Positions 17,145 through 26,201 of a stretch of DNA of 38,765 nt are shown here, piece after piece (the first letter of the stretch is position 1; each line of letters opens with the position of its first letter). The stretch spans positions 1-38,765 of the forward strand of contig JAJRXZ010000045.1 in the NCBI GenBank assembly GCA_024276015.1. The letters run 5' to 3'. The stretch is from Spirochaetota bacterium (GTDB taxonomy: Bacteria; Spirochaetota; UBA4802; UBA5550). The notes under the pieces were generated by a model, which made no database searches, was not told the origin of the DNA, and saw only the letters and a list, made by a program, of their open reading frames with translations. Position numbers and translations under genes: made by a program.

Positions 17145-19522
17145 TTGATTTGACTTTTTATTTTATCTAAAATATTCTTCTCTTTTTCAGTAATTATATA
17201 GTTTTCAGCTTCAGAGATGAGTTTCTTTTTTCTTTTAATTTCGGCTTTTTTTATAATTTCCATCAGCTCATAGAATTTCAGGCTTTTTTGGAGTAATTTT
17301 TTTTCTGATATTTTCCACAGAGTATCTCCTTTGCCAACAATCACCTCTGTTTCGTCTAACATTGTCAGAGTATCTCCCGGAAAGATCAGGTGCGGACTTT
17401 TTAAATCTATATGGGAGGATGATATTTTACGATAACTGTTTTTTAAGGCAAGCTTATTTGCATATTTGTATATATATTTATCGTGAATGGTTATGTTATA
17501 TTTTTTGATCAGTTCTTCATTGTTGGTTTTATTGATATCATTTTTTTTCTTCTCTTGCAATTCCGGTAAATGATTATTTTCCCATACAGATATGTTCAGG
17601 AGAAAAAGTATTGCAGAAAAGATCAGGACAGCTGAAATTATTAAAAAGCAGTGCAGTTTATTCTCCGTCCGTTTTTTGGAGATCATCTTCGCTGGAAGAG
17701 TATTCTCTTTAATATTAAAATTTCCCTTTTTGTTTTTATTGCCCTGGAGTTTTTTGTTCTTTGAAATTTTTTTGGAGGATCCGGCAGTATTTTGATTTAA
17801 AAGGAGAGCCTTTCGATCATTTATCGTTTTGCCGAGAAGGTTGGTCTCATATTCTCCGTTTTTCGTTTTATGGTAATTTAGAAGCATTGTAAGTAAATTA
17901 TTCAACCGCTCTCTGTCATTTGTAATTCTTAATTTGAGTTCTCTGAGTCTGCTGCTTAATAAATCAAATCCGTTGTTCTCATATTCGGTTTTGCTCTTTG
18001 TATCAAATAGATGGTCCTTATTTGCAGTACTGCCCGGAGAGATAAAATGGAACAGAGATTTATTGAACAGAACAATGGTTGATCGTATTAAATAAGAATT
18101 ATCCTGAAACAGCCGCTTATTGATCTTCTCCCCCAGATTAAAAGCAAGCCTGCCAAGAGTTATTGCACTGCTGCGGTCGGAGGTGTTATTAATAATAAGA
18201 TATAACATGGTTCTGATATTGAAAAGAGTGATATTACGCTTTAAATTATCTCCTTCATTTTCTGTAAGCGCAAGAAGTTGATTTTCATTTTCAATCTCAT
18301 GGTTTAATAACTGGTAGTATATAGGACCGTCAATAAATCTGTCAGTATTAATATCTTCGAATTCACTATATTTTTCAATTGCATATCGATTTGACTGCCG
18401 AAGTATTGCTATCTTTATTGATTCAAGTCTGGATATATTCGGATTCCCGTCGTCAATAACTGCAAGAGGCGTTTCAGTGGATTTAAAGATCAGGTTGATT
18501 TTTTCGTAAAGAGAGTAGTCTATTAAAATAATATCGGTTTTGTCGCTTAGTACTTCATTTATTCCTTCAGAGTCATTTATAAGGGCAATTAATAATTCAT
18601 TGTGGGAGTTGTCTTCTTTCACAGTGATCTTTATATTGTCGGATCTGCCGTATCTTTTTATTGAATAACCTCTTTCGGAAGAGATCTTAAGGCCGGAGAA
18701 TTTTTCTCTTTTAATGGTATCGAAGATTTCTTTTAATCGGGCATGATCTTTTTCGTTGTCTGAAATGAGATTAAATGTTTTCCCTTTTTCACCGAACCAC
18801 TTAATTAATGGGAATAGAGGCGCACAGGATCTTTTGAAATTAATTACGTTTTCTATTTTTAGAGGGTCTATGTTGAGATTCAATAAAAGTTCATAATCGA
18901 TCTCGGCAGGCTGGAAAAATGTAAAAAAGGATTTATGATAAAATACGGGCCTGTGATCAAAGATAATGAAGCCGGATTTTTTATAAAGATCCGAATTCCT
19001 GTTAAGATTATGAATTTCATCCAGAATTTTATTTACGGTAAAGATATTGTTTCCGATTTTTTCAATATTCAGTATTTCATCATCGTTGTATGATATTTGA
19101 AAATTTCCGTTTTCCAGAAAGAGGCCTATGAACTCATTACTTCCGGATGATATCTTTTTACGTGATATTTCAGGTATATCTTTCTCAATGGTTACTCTTG
19201 ACGATCTTTCCAGATCAAGTGCAAAGGTTTTCATAAAGTTAATCAGATCACGGAGGATTTTGCTTCTGCCGATGTAGGTACATTCTTCCGGTGCTGTAAG
19301 ATTAGTATTAAACTGTTCATAATAGAGATTTCCTGATATTTTTTCGGTCAGTATAATGGTTTCAATTAGAGGGATCAGCTCCGCGGGCATATCTTTCCAT
19401 GTGCCGATTCTTATAAAAGGTTTTTTGTATAGAATATCGTGGCCTGAGTAAATAATATAACAATCATAATCAACGATAAAGAGTCTGTCCTTCGGTGATT
19501 TAATGAAGTCTTTAATATTCAT
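17141..19522 (-). CDS. Unknown single-pass membrane protein with LysM-like tail
   Basis: No known family fits the first ~620 residues, which are hydrophilic with alternating helix and strand and no signal peptide. One membrane helix (HCFLIISAVLIFSAILFLLN, ~624-643) follows. The C-terminal ~150 residues include KLALKNSYRKI, then SPHLIFPGDTLTM and VGKGDTLWKISEKKL (~705-745), which match a LysM-variant (peptidoglycan-binding) pattern. The likely topology is a large cytoplasmic domain and a wall-facing tail. A Lys/Asn-rich linker precedes the membrane helix. It is co-translated with the 196-aa gene. It is divergent from the Asp-box gene, with a ~410-base gap between them. Role unknown; a link from cytoplasm to cell wall is a reasonable guess. 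Confidence 0.8.
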   Translation of the reverse strand: MNIKDFIKSPKDRLFIVDYDCYIIYSGHDILYKKPFIRIGTWKDMPAELIPLIETIILTEKISGNLYYEQFNTNLTAPEECTYIGRSKILRDLINFMKTFALDLERSSRVTIEKDIPEISRKKISSGSNEFIGLFLENGNFQISYNDDEILNIEKIGNNIFTVNKILDEIHNLNRNSDLYKKSGFIIFDHRPVFYHKSFFTFFQPAEIDYELLLNLNIDPLKIENVINFKRSCAPLFPLIKWFGEKGKTFNLISDNEKDHARLKEIFDTIKREKFSGLKISSERGYSIKRYGRSDNIKITVKEDNSHNELLIALINDSEGINEVLSDKTDIILIDYSLYEKINLIFKSTETPLAVIDDGNPNISRLESIKIAILRQSNRYAIEKYSEFEDINTDRFIDGPIYYQLLNHEIENENQLLALTENEGDNLKRNITLFNIRTMLYLIINNTSDRSSAITLGRLAFNLGEKINKRLFQDNSYLIRSTIVLFNKSLFHFISPGSTANKDHLFDTKSKTEYENNGFDLLSSRLRELKLRITNDRERLNNLLTMLLNYHKTKNGEYETNLLGKTINDRKALLLNQNTAGSSKKISKNKKLQGNKNKKGNFNIKENTLPAKMISKKRTENKLHCFLIISAVLIFSAILFLLNISVWENNHLPELQEKKKNDINKTNNEELIKKYNITIHDKYIYKYANKLALKNSYRKISSSHIDLKSPHLIFPGDTLTMLDETEVIVGKGDTLWKISEKKLLQKSLKFYELMEIIKKAEIKRKKKLISEAENYIITEKEKNILDKIKSQIK

Positions 19523-19676
19523 CTGATATTACCGATTTGTACATTAAAATTATATCCATACAGAGTCATTTTTCAAGAAGCGAGTCGGATAAAGACCTTT
19601 AATAGATATCTTAAGTTTAAAATCCGATATAACATTTGCAAGGAAAAAATTAACAGCAGAGACAGCAATGTCAATA

Positions 19677-19805
19677 GAGGGCTGGCGGGAACTTCTTTTA
19701 TCTCTACAGACAGTAAATCCTCTGCAAAAAGAAGCGAAAAGCCGAGGCAGATTTCGTCCTCTGATAAATATGAATTATTTTATTTTTTAGTTCCCGCCAG
19801 CCCTC
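19677..19805. repeat. 129-bp element with 17-bp perfect terminal inverted repeats (MITE-like)
   Basis: GAGGGCTGGCGGGAACT (19677-19693) is repeated perfectly inverted at 19789-19805. The bases AATA occur directly outside both ends (19673-19676 and 19806-19809), as a 4-bp target duplication would. The element has no transposase. The G+C-rich ends in A+T-rich surroundings stand out. It could be a non-autonomous MITE or a structured RNA or regulatory element; the sequence cannot separate these. Confidence 0.5.
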
Positions 19806-19833
19806 AATATTGAAAAAAATAAATTTACTTATT

Positions 19834-19862
19834 TCAATATTATATTGTAAATATAATATTGA
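19834..19862. promoter_or_regulatory. 29-bp perfect AT palindrome, candidate operator
   Basis: TCAATATTATATT (19834-19846), a 3-base centre GTA, and its exact reverse complement (19850-19862) lie about 75 bases before the start of the Asp-box gene. The related 10-bp palindrome TCAATATTGA sits at 19804-19813. The symmetry suggests a dimeric regulator site, although A+T-rich DNA yields such palindromes more easily. Confidence 0.4.
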
Positions 19863-19936
19863 TAATGTAAGATATTAATAATAGTATCTGCCTGTATGCA
19901 GTTTATCCGGCAATTGTGTTTCGGAGAAAATATTTA

Positions 19937-22339
19937 ATGAAAGGCATAGTATCATATATAACGAATCTCTACTTTAGATTGTCTTTTCTCAGACAGGCTC
20001 TATGGGTTCTTTTGATCACTATTGTTTTTACTATGGGGGCGCTGATATTTTTCCAGAGTAAAGATGTCACAACTAAGCCTGTGGGCTGGGAAAAAAGTTT
20101 TTATATTTCAACAAATAAGATTTCTCCGGAAAAGATCAATGTTTCATCAAAGGGCAACTATATTGTCATAGTATATGAAGGTAAAAGAGGCAATTCATCG
20201 GGTATTTATGCTTCCATATCTTTTAACGGCGGCAGGAGCTTTCTTTTGCCGGTTAAAATTGCCGATGTCAGTCCCAGAGTAAATGTTAATCCTTATGTAG
20301 CTGTATCTTCGGGAGGAAAATTGTCTGTTTTCTGGCATGATTTTGTTGAGGCCGATGCTGCAGCAAGGATATTTTTTTCAAATTCAGCGGATTTCGGAGC
20401 TAACTGGAGTAAACCTCAACAGGTATATATCGGTTATCAGCTTGAAATGCTGCCAAGAGTTTTTTTTGATCACAGAAATTATTTGCATCTCTTTTTCCAT
20501 GGCTTTCAGGGAGGATCTTTTAATTTATATCATGCTGTCAGCAGTGACGGAAAGAAGTTTGAAATAACCGGTCCGTTGATGGAATTAACAAAAGATATGA
20601 GAGGAGCTTTTTTCCCGTCAATACATATGTCATATAAAAGTATTTATATGGTGTGGCAGGGAAAGGTTGGCGATTTTTCCGATGATCTTTTTTTCATGAA
20701 ATCTGAAAATTACGGATATGACTGGAGCAGACCCAGGAAAATAACTGAAAGTAAGGCTAATGATGCTTCTCCGTCAATTATATTTCATGATGATAATCTA
20801 TACGTAGTGTACAGAAACAATGACAATAAAAACTGGGAAATAAAAATGATCAGAGGATTGAACTACGGCGATATCTGGGAAACAAAACCTCTGACTATTT
20901 CGAAAACCAATGCCAACTGCTATTCTCCGGACATTTCATTGTCTAAGAATAATCTCTATATTGTATGGTATGACAACAGAGAAAAGTTAACAAATATATT
21001 TTCAAGGAAGTATATAATTAAAGACGGCAGCCTCACGAATGAAGTGAAACTATCCGGCGGGAGAAGCAACTCAAAGAATCCTATTTCCATCTCAACGGGA
21101 AGCAGAGTGATGGTTTTCTGGAAGGAAGGGACAAGGCTTGCGGCGAAATCCAATGACGTCTATGTGGCGCCTCCTGTTGTTTACTCTTATACTCATCCCG
21201 AGGGGAGGTGGTCACGTAAACCTGTGGCAGTAATTCAGTGGAGACCGCCCGACGACGAATCGGGGATCATCGGCTATGCGTCAATCATTAAAAAACCTTC
21301 AAAATCAGACAGATTTATTGACATTAATCCGAATATTATTAATGTTAAGGCAAATATTACAAGAAAGATCATTCCGCAACTGGACGACGGTATTACATAC
21401 TTCCATATACGTGCTGTTGATGCCGCGGGGAATTTCAGCAGAACAGTTCACTTCCCTCTGCGTGTCAGCGCAAATCCGCTTCCTGCGCCGGTTGTTGTCT
21501 CAAATACGCATCCTCTGGGAAAGGCGGGGAAATCGAATGCTCCCCAATTTAACTGGGCGGTTAGCGATACTGTGAGGCTAAAGGGATTCGCATATAACAT
21601 TTCAAAGGATGTGATTAGAAGCCCCGACAAGTTTACAACAAGTTTTAATATTAAATTTGAGGATCTGGAGGAGGGTAAGTACTTCTTTACTCTGAGCGCA
21701 ATTGATAAGACCAATATGCGGAGTAATCCAGCAGTGTATCCTTTTATAATCGGCAGGAGCGGTAAAATTGATCCGGATTATCTGACCAGAATTGCCAAAG
21801 AGGAGGTTAAGATCGAGGAGAGAGCCCGGCTGCCTTTGGTCCCTGTTGTTGAAGTAAAATTTCCCTTTGACGTATCAAAAGTTTTTGATAGGAATTCATT
21901 TAAAGCGATTATTACCACAAAGAATATAAATAAGAAAAATATTGTCGGTTATTCTGTCCTTATTGATAGAGAATTAAAGGAACCTGCAGACAGGATAAAT
22001 CTGAAGAGCAGCATAATGAATGTGGAAAAACTGAAAGATGGCAAATACTTTGTCTCTGTCAAGTGCAGGTATTACAGAGTTGCAGGGGGAAGAAAAAAAT
22101 ATTTCTGGACTGAACCTTTTACTTCGGAAATAAAAATTAAATTATTTGTTGAAAAGTCGCCTGTAGAGTATTATGGTCAGGATCTGATTCAAAGGATTTC
22201 AAAGAAAGCGGTAATAGTAACCGTTATATTGGCGTCTTTGATTTTTGCAATTATGTCTGTAGGCTTCGGGACGAAAATAGTCTTTTTTTACAGGCTTGTT
22301 CTTTTTAAAGCAAGAGTATTTTTCAGGCTGATTTTTTAA
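19937..22339 (+). CDS. Membrane-tethered Asp-box (sialidase-like) and Fn3-like protein
   Basis: ATG 19937 is preferred, since GGAG at 19923-19926 lies ten bases upstream; GTG 19916 would add seven residues. An N-terminal helix (~15-38, LWVLLITIVFTMGALIFFQS) anchors or exports the protein, and a second hydrophobic helix (~755-785) lies near the C-terminus. Residues ~45-390 contain repeated Asp-box-like motifs (SFNGGRSF, ENYGYDWSRPRK, LNYGDIWETKP), as in six-bladed BNR/sialidase propellers. Two Fn3-like segments follow (WRPPDDESGIIGYASI, YFHIRAVDAAGNFS). No sialidase catalytic Arg triad can be assigned, so enzyme activity is not claimed. It probably faces the periplasm or cell surface. Confidence 0.85.
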   Translation: MKGIVSYITNLYFRLSFLRQALWVLLITIVFTMGALIFFQSKDVTTKPVGWEKSFYISTNKISPEKINVSSKGNYIVIVYEGKRGNSSGIYASISFNGGRSFLLPVKIADVSPRVNVNPYVAVSSGGKLSVFWHDFVEADAAARIFFSNSADFGANWSKPQQVYIGYQLEMLPRVFFDHRNYLHLFFHGFQGGSFNLYHAVSSDGKKFEITGPLMELTKDMRGAFFPSIHMSYKSIYMVWQGKVGDFSDDLFFMKSENYGYDWSRPRKITESKANDASPSIIFHDDNLYVVYRNNDNKNWEIKMIRGLNYGDIWETKPLTISKTNANCYSPDISLSKNNLYIVWYDNREKLTNIFSRKYIIKDGSLTNEVKLSGGRSNSKNPISISTGSRVMVFWKEGTRLAAKSNDVYVAPPVVYSYTHPEGRWSRKPVAVIQWRPPDDESGIIGYASIIKKPSKSDRFIDINPNIINVKANITRKIIPQLDDGITYFHIRAVDAAGNFSRTVHFPLRVSANPLPAPVVVSNTHPLGKAGKSNAPQFNWAVSDTVRLKGFAYNISKDVIRSPDKFTTSFNIKFEDLEEGKYFFTLSAIDKTNMRSNPAVYPFIIGRSGKIDPDYLTRIAKEEVKIEERARLPLVPVVEVKFPFDVSKVFDRNSFKAIITTKNINKKNIVGYSVLIDRELKEPADRINLKSSIMNVEKLKDGKYFVSVKCRYYRVAGGRKKYFWTEPFTSEIKIKLFVEKSPVEYYGQDLIQRISKKAVIVTVILASLIFAIMSVGFGTKIVFFYRLVLFKARVFFRLIF

Positions 22340-22376
22340 CTGATGAAGCACTCTTTAAATATGCAATATATTAATG

Positions 22377-22448
<72 letters not shown>

Positions 22449-22462
22449 TTGTTAATGAATAT

Positions 22463-22490
22463 TAACTATTATGATCGCTATTTTTATCAA
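22463..22490 (-). promoter_or_regulatory. Candidate promoter for tRNA-Gly
   Basis: On the minus strand TTGATA (22485-22490), a 16-base spacer and TAGTTA (22463-22468) end 14 bases before the tRNA 5' end, a normal distance for a tRNA start site. Confidence 0.4.
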
Positions 22491-22608
22491 GGAATTTTTA
22501 TTAAATATTTGAAATTATTATATTTATTCAGGTGCGGCAGGCAGATTGATCTTCACAAAGTATATCAAAACAAACAAGGGCCTATTTATTGATAGGATTA
22601 TTAATGGA

Positions 22609-24591
22609 ATGATGAAATATAAATTTGCCATATGTATTCTCTTGTCGGTTGTTGCAATTGGCGCTATTGCACGTGATATTGATGAAATGGACAGAGATGC
22701 TGAAGCATATTTTGAAAAGAAGGATTTCAGCAAGGCAATAAACCTCTGGCTCAATATTCTTGATATCGATCCTGACAATGAGAGAATACAGAAAAAGATC
22801 GAGATGATATATGACCTGAAACAGAAGAAGGATATTTCCATTCAGAAGGCGAAGATAAATTATAAACTTGCAAAAAAAACGCTGATGAAGATCAGGAAGT
22901 CGGAGGAGTTGAGTTCAAAAGAAATTGATGAAAGTATGAATATTATCCGCGATAAATCAAGAATTGCAATCCGGAGCTTTATAACCGCCTACAGGATTGA
23001 TCCTAAGGATCCTGAATTTATTGAAATGAAGGAAGAGATGAGGCGTCTTGACAAAGAAGTAAAAGCCGAGGAGGAAAGGGAAAAGCTTTCAAGAGAATTA
23101 AAGGAAAAGAATCTGAGATTAAGATCTCTTGCCAGAAAAATGATGAAAGAAGAAAAATATGAGACCGCGCTTCAATATTGGGAGGAGATATTGTCTTTTT
23201 TGCCTAATGATAAAGTAGCAAAGGAAGGACAAAGAAGCGCGCGCCTTGCAATTGACAACAGGCTGAAATTTGAAAAGATAAAGTCTCTTATGGCATCAGG
23301 AACACAATTATTAAAAGAAAAAAAATATAAGAAAGCAAGGCTGGAATTTGTACAGGTAATGAATATTGATCCTGATAACGGAGATGCTAAAGATTTTATT
23401 GAGGAGATTGACGATAAGATTGAAGAACAGAGGAATTATCAGGCAATGCTTTTACAGACTGAGGATTTCTATCAGTCGGGACTGAATAATTTAAGGAATA
23501 ATGAATTTGACCAGGCCAGAGAAGATTTTGAGAATGTAATAGCATTAATTGAGGATTATAAAGATGCAAAGAGGAGGCTGGCAAGTATAGACAGGCTGAG
23601 AAAAGAATATGAAGAACGGGTGAAAGCAGCTAAACTGCAGAGAATTACCAGAGAATTCCAGAACGGTCTCATTGCCTTATCCGAAGGCAGATATAAGGAC
23701 GCTATTTCTGCTTTTGAGATCACGCTGTCTCTTGATTCCGAGAACGCTCTTGCAAAGAAGTACATAGCGAGAGCTAAAGATGCTCAGCAATTAATTGAGG
23801 AGGAAACCGTTGATGAAAATTCTCCCTATTTTGATATAATTAATTCTCTTATCGTATCGGGAAAGTATCTCTATGAGAAAGGCCGTTATGTTGAATCTCG
23901 GAATAAATGGAATCAGATACTGAAATTATTTCCAAAAAATAAAATAGCTACGGAATATGCCTTAAGGATAGATTTAAAACTGAATCCCGGAGCATATAAA
24001 ATATTCGCCGACAGGCTCATAAGAGAAGGCAAGAAATTTTTGAAGAATAGAAATTACAGCGCGGCTTTGAAAAAATTTGAAATGATAAAATCAATCTCCG
24101 AAGAATATCCCCGCATTGATGAAATGATTGCAAAAGCAAAAGCCGGGATCAGAGAGAAAGGGAGTGTCATAGCCCTGTCTGCAAGAAGGACAGGTCCTAT
24201 TACTCCTGCCCTTAGAAAAGAGATCAACAGAAGGTACAGACTGGGCATTACATATTTCCGGAGGGGAGGTAAAAATAATATTGAGAAGGCCTTAGCCCAA
24301 TTTCGGTGGATTGTCCAGAGAGACCCCAATCACATAAAGTCCATTATCAGCGTAAATAAAATAGAAGCTCAATTAAGAATAGGGACATCAACGGTTAAAA
24401 CAAGAAGGAAGAGACTAACCGATAAACAGATCAGGCTTGCAAGGAAGTACTATTACAGAGGAATAAATTATTATTCCAACAATGATTTCAAAAAGGCAAT
24501 AATTGAATGGAGAAAAGTGCTTGCAATTGACCCCTATAATGTTAAAGCAAAGAATAATATCAGGAAAGTCCTGGTATATATTGGAAGGTAG
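22609..24591 (+). CDS. Exported TPR-repeat protein
   Basis: The start ATG 22609 gives a clean signal peptide (MMKYKFAICILLSVVAIGAI followed by Ala, cleavage near A-I-A); TTG 22546 in frame is less likely. The mature ~640 residues are helical with many TPR-like repeats carrying the pattern A-xxxF-xxAL/I-xxW-xxxL-xxxP, such as YFEKKDFSKAINLWLNILDI, EEKYETALQYWEEILSFLP and NDFKKAIIEWRKVLAIDP. TPR arrays bind protein partners, so this is probably a periplasmic scaffold. Its 3' end carries the ribosome site of the next gene (GGAAGG, three bases between stop and start), so it is co-translated with the phosphatase. Confidence 0.85.
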   Translation: MMKYKFAICILLSVVAIGAIARDIDEMDRDAEAYFEKKDFSKAINLWLNILDIDPDNERIQKKIEMIYDLKQKKDISIQKAKINYKLAKKTLMKIRKSEELSSKEIDESMNIIRDKSRIAIRSFITAYRIDPKDPEFIEMKEEMRRLDKEVKAEEEREKLSRELKEKNLRLRSLARKMMKEEKYETALQYWEEILSFLPNDKVAKEGQRSARLAIDNRLKFEKIKSLMASGTQLLKEKKYKKARLEFVQVMNIDPDNGDAKDFIEEIDDKIEEQRNYQAMLLQTEDFYQSGLNNLRNNEFDQAREDFENVIALIEDYKDAKRRLASIDRLRKEYEERVKAAKLQRITREFQNGLIALSEGRYKDAISAFEITLSLDSENALAKKYIARAKDAQQLIEEETVDENSPYFDIINSLIVSGKYLYEKGRYVESRNKWNQILKLFPKNKIATEYALRIDLKLNPGAYKIFADRLIREGKKFLKNRNYSAALKKFEMIKSISEEYPRIDEMIAKAKAGIREKGSVIALSARRTGPITPALRKEINRRYRLGITYFRRGGKNNIEKALAQFRWIVQRDPNHIKSIISVNKIEAQLRIGTSTVKTRRKRLTDKQIRLARKYYYRGINYYSNNDFKKAIIEWRKVLAIDPYNVKAKNNIRKVLVYIGR

Positions 24592-24594
24592 TTA

Positions 24595-26199
24595 ATGAAT
24601 AAAAAAAAGGAAAAGAAACCTGAAAGTACCGACGAGAAGCCCGAGATAAAACAAAATGGCGTTAAGTTCAGTATAAGGATTAAGGTATCCCTTGCAATTA
24701 TCGTATTTGTATCCATTATAATTGTCACTTTTACCGGTTATTTCATCTATCGTGAAAGTACGCTTCTGAAGGAACAGGTCTTTCAATTTGTTAAACGGGA
24801 AGTAATACATCTTGCCAATACAGCCCAGGGATCAATCGGCGTTGACGAGCTTGCGCTTATCAGCGCTATAAAGGATCTGGAGAAGATCAAACATCTCACC
24901 TATGCTTTTATCCTGAGTAAAAAAGATTCTGCCGGAGGAGATACTCCTCTTAACAGGGATAATGCAATAATACAGTATTTTGACAGGAGAGGGAAAAGAA
25001 ATATCGGTGAAATATTAAAGGATAATATAAACAGGGAACATAATGAAGAAAAATCCAAACCTGAGATAAGGATTGTTGAACTCCCGGATCCCACGGATCC
25101 CAAAGGAACGATTTATGATTTTTCCTTTCCAGTGTTGAACAAATTTGACAAAAAACAGATCGGGACCGTTGTAATAGGTCTTTCCGATATAATTATAAGA
25201 AACGAGATAAAGAATATCATATATATCATTATACCAATGTCTTTTGCTATCCTTGCTGCGTCGATCATCGGATCGATTTTTCTTGCAGGCTTTATTATCA
25301 AGCCCATTAAAATACTGTCTCACGGCGCAACTGTGATCGGACAGGGAAATCTTGATCATATAATTGAGATAAATTCCAGAGACGAACTGGGACAGCTTGC
25401 AAATGAATTCAATATTATGACATCGCTAATAAAAACGGCAAAGGATAAAGAAATTGAGACCAAGTTAATGAATGAACAGCTTGAAATGGCGAAGGATATT
25501 CAGGAAGGCTTAAACCCTATGGGTTATTACAATAAAAATGGGATTCAGATAAAAGGTTTTACAAGAGCTGCAAAGGGAGTAGGGGGGGACTATTTCGATT
25601 ATATTGATATTGACGAATACAGAGTGGGCGCGCTGATCAGTGATGTTTCGGGAAAGGGAGTTCCCGCTTCTCTTGTTATGGTAATGATCAGAACTGTTTT
25701 TACATCTTATATTTCAAGAAAGGATGTTGACTGTTCAAAAGTTGTAAAGGCAATTAACGATTCGTTGAGCGCAGATTTTGCAATTGATAAATTTGCAACG
25801 CTCTTTTTTATGATTTACGACAGAAGAACCGGAGACCTGTCTTTCTCAAATGCCGGGCATGGACCTCTTTTCTGTTATCGTTCGTCGCTTGGCGCCTGTA
25901 CCCATACAAAGCTTGACGGTGTGCCCATCGGCATTATGGAAGATGTAGATTATAAGCAGGCCAGAGTGAAACTTGATGTGGGCGATATAGTTATTCTCTA
26001 TACTGACGGTGTTACTGAAATGAGGAACAGCGATAAGGAGGAGTATGGCATTGACAGGGTTAAGAAATTTCTCCTCGATCATAACAGTCTGGATGCAAAG
26101 GAGTTTGTGGATCTCCTTGTTGAGGATGTTGACAAATTCAGGGGTGAAGTTCCGCCCCATGATGATGAAACAATACTTGTATTAAAAAGAGTTGAATGA
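24595..26199 (+). CDS. HAMP-SpoIIE membrane phosphatase (RsbU-like)
   Basis: This is a membrane-bound PP2C/SpoIIE serine phosphatase, the class that dephosphorylates STAS anti-sigma-factor antagonists in partner-switching circuits. A first membrane helix (~30-52), a ~150-residue extracytoplasmic sensor region, a second helix (~205-232) and a HAMP linker (IIKPIKILSHGATVIGQGNL) come first. A short coiled coil leads to the catalytic domain (~305-534) with metal ligands in GVGGDYFDYI, ISDVSGKGVPAS, SNAGHG, LYTDGVTE and PHDDETIL. Its stop lies three bases from that of the convergent STAS gene, a plausible substrate. Signal and target sigma factor are unknown; no anti-sigma kinase is in the window. 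Confidence 0.93.
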   Translation: MNKKKEKKPESTDEKPEIKQNGVKFSIRIKVSLAIIVFVSIIIVTFTGYFIYRESTLLKEQVFQFVKREVIHLANTAQGSIGVDELALISAIKDLEKIKHLTYAFILSKKDSAGGDTPLNRDNAIIQYFDRRGKRNIGEILKDNINREHNEEKSKPEIRIVELPDPTDPKGTIYDFSFPVLNKFDKKQIGTVVIGLSDIIIRNEIKNIIYIIIPMSFAILAASIIGSIFLAGFIIKPIKILSHGATVIGQGNLDHIIEINSRDELGQLANEFNIMTSLIKTAKDKEIETKLMNEQLEMAKDIQEGLNPMGYYNKNGIQIKGFTRAAKGVGGDYFDYIDIDEYRVGALISDVSGKGVPASLVMVMIRTVFTSYISRKDVDCSKVVKAINDSLSADFAIDKFATLFFMIYDRRTGDLSFSNAGHGPLFCYRSSLGACTHTKLDGVPIGIMEDVDYKQARVKLDVGDIVILYTDGVTEMRNSDKEEYGIDRVKKFLLDHNSLDAKEFVDLLVEDVDKFRGEVPPHDDETILVLKRVE

Positions 26200-26201
26200 T
26201 T

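Larger units (their letters stand above)
19523..19936. other. Divergent intergenic region with two inverted repeats
   Basis: This gap lies between two divergent genes. It holds a long inverted repeat with a ~95-base loop (19677-19805) and a separate AT palindrome (19834-19862), each listed below. A 40-codon plus-strand frame (19668-19790) lies mostly inside the first repeat and is not supported. No clear sigma70 promoter stands out. Confidence 0.5.

Noticed and set aside
19668-19790. 40-codon plus-strand frame across the long inverted repeat
   Set aside because: No ribosome site, its ends coincide with the repeat rather than a gene, and the protein resembles nothing known.
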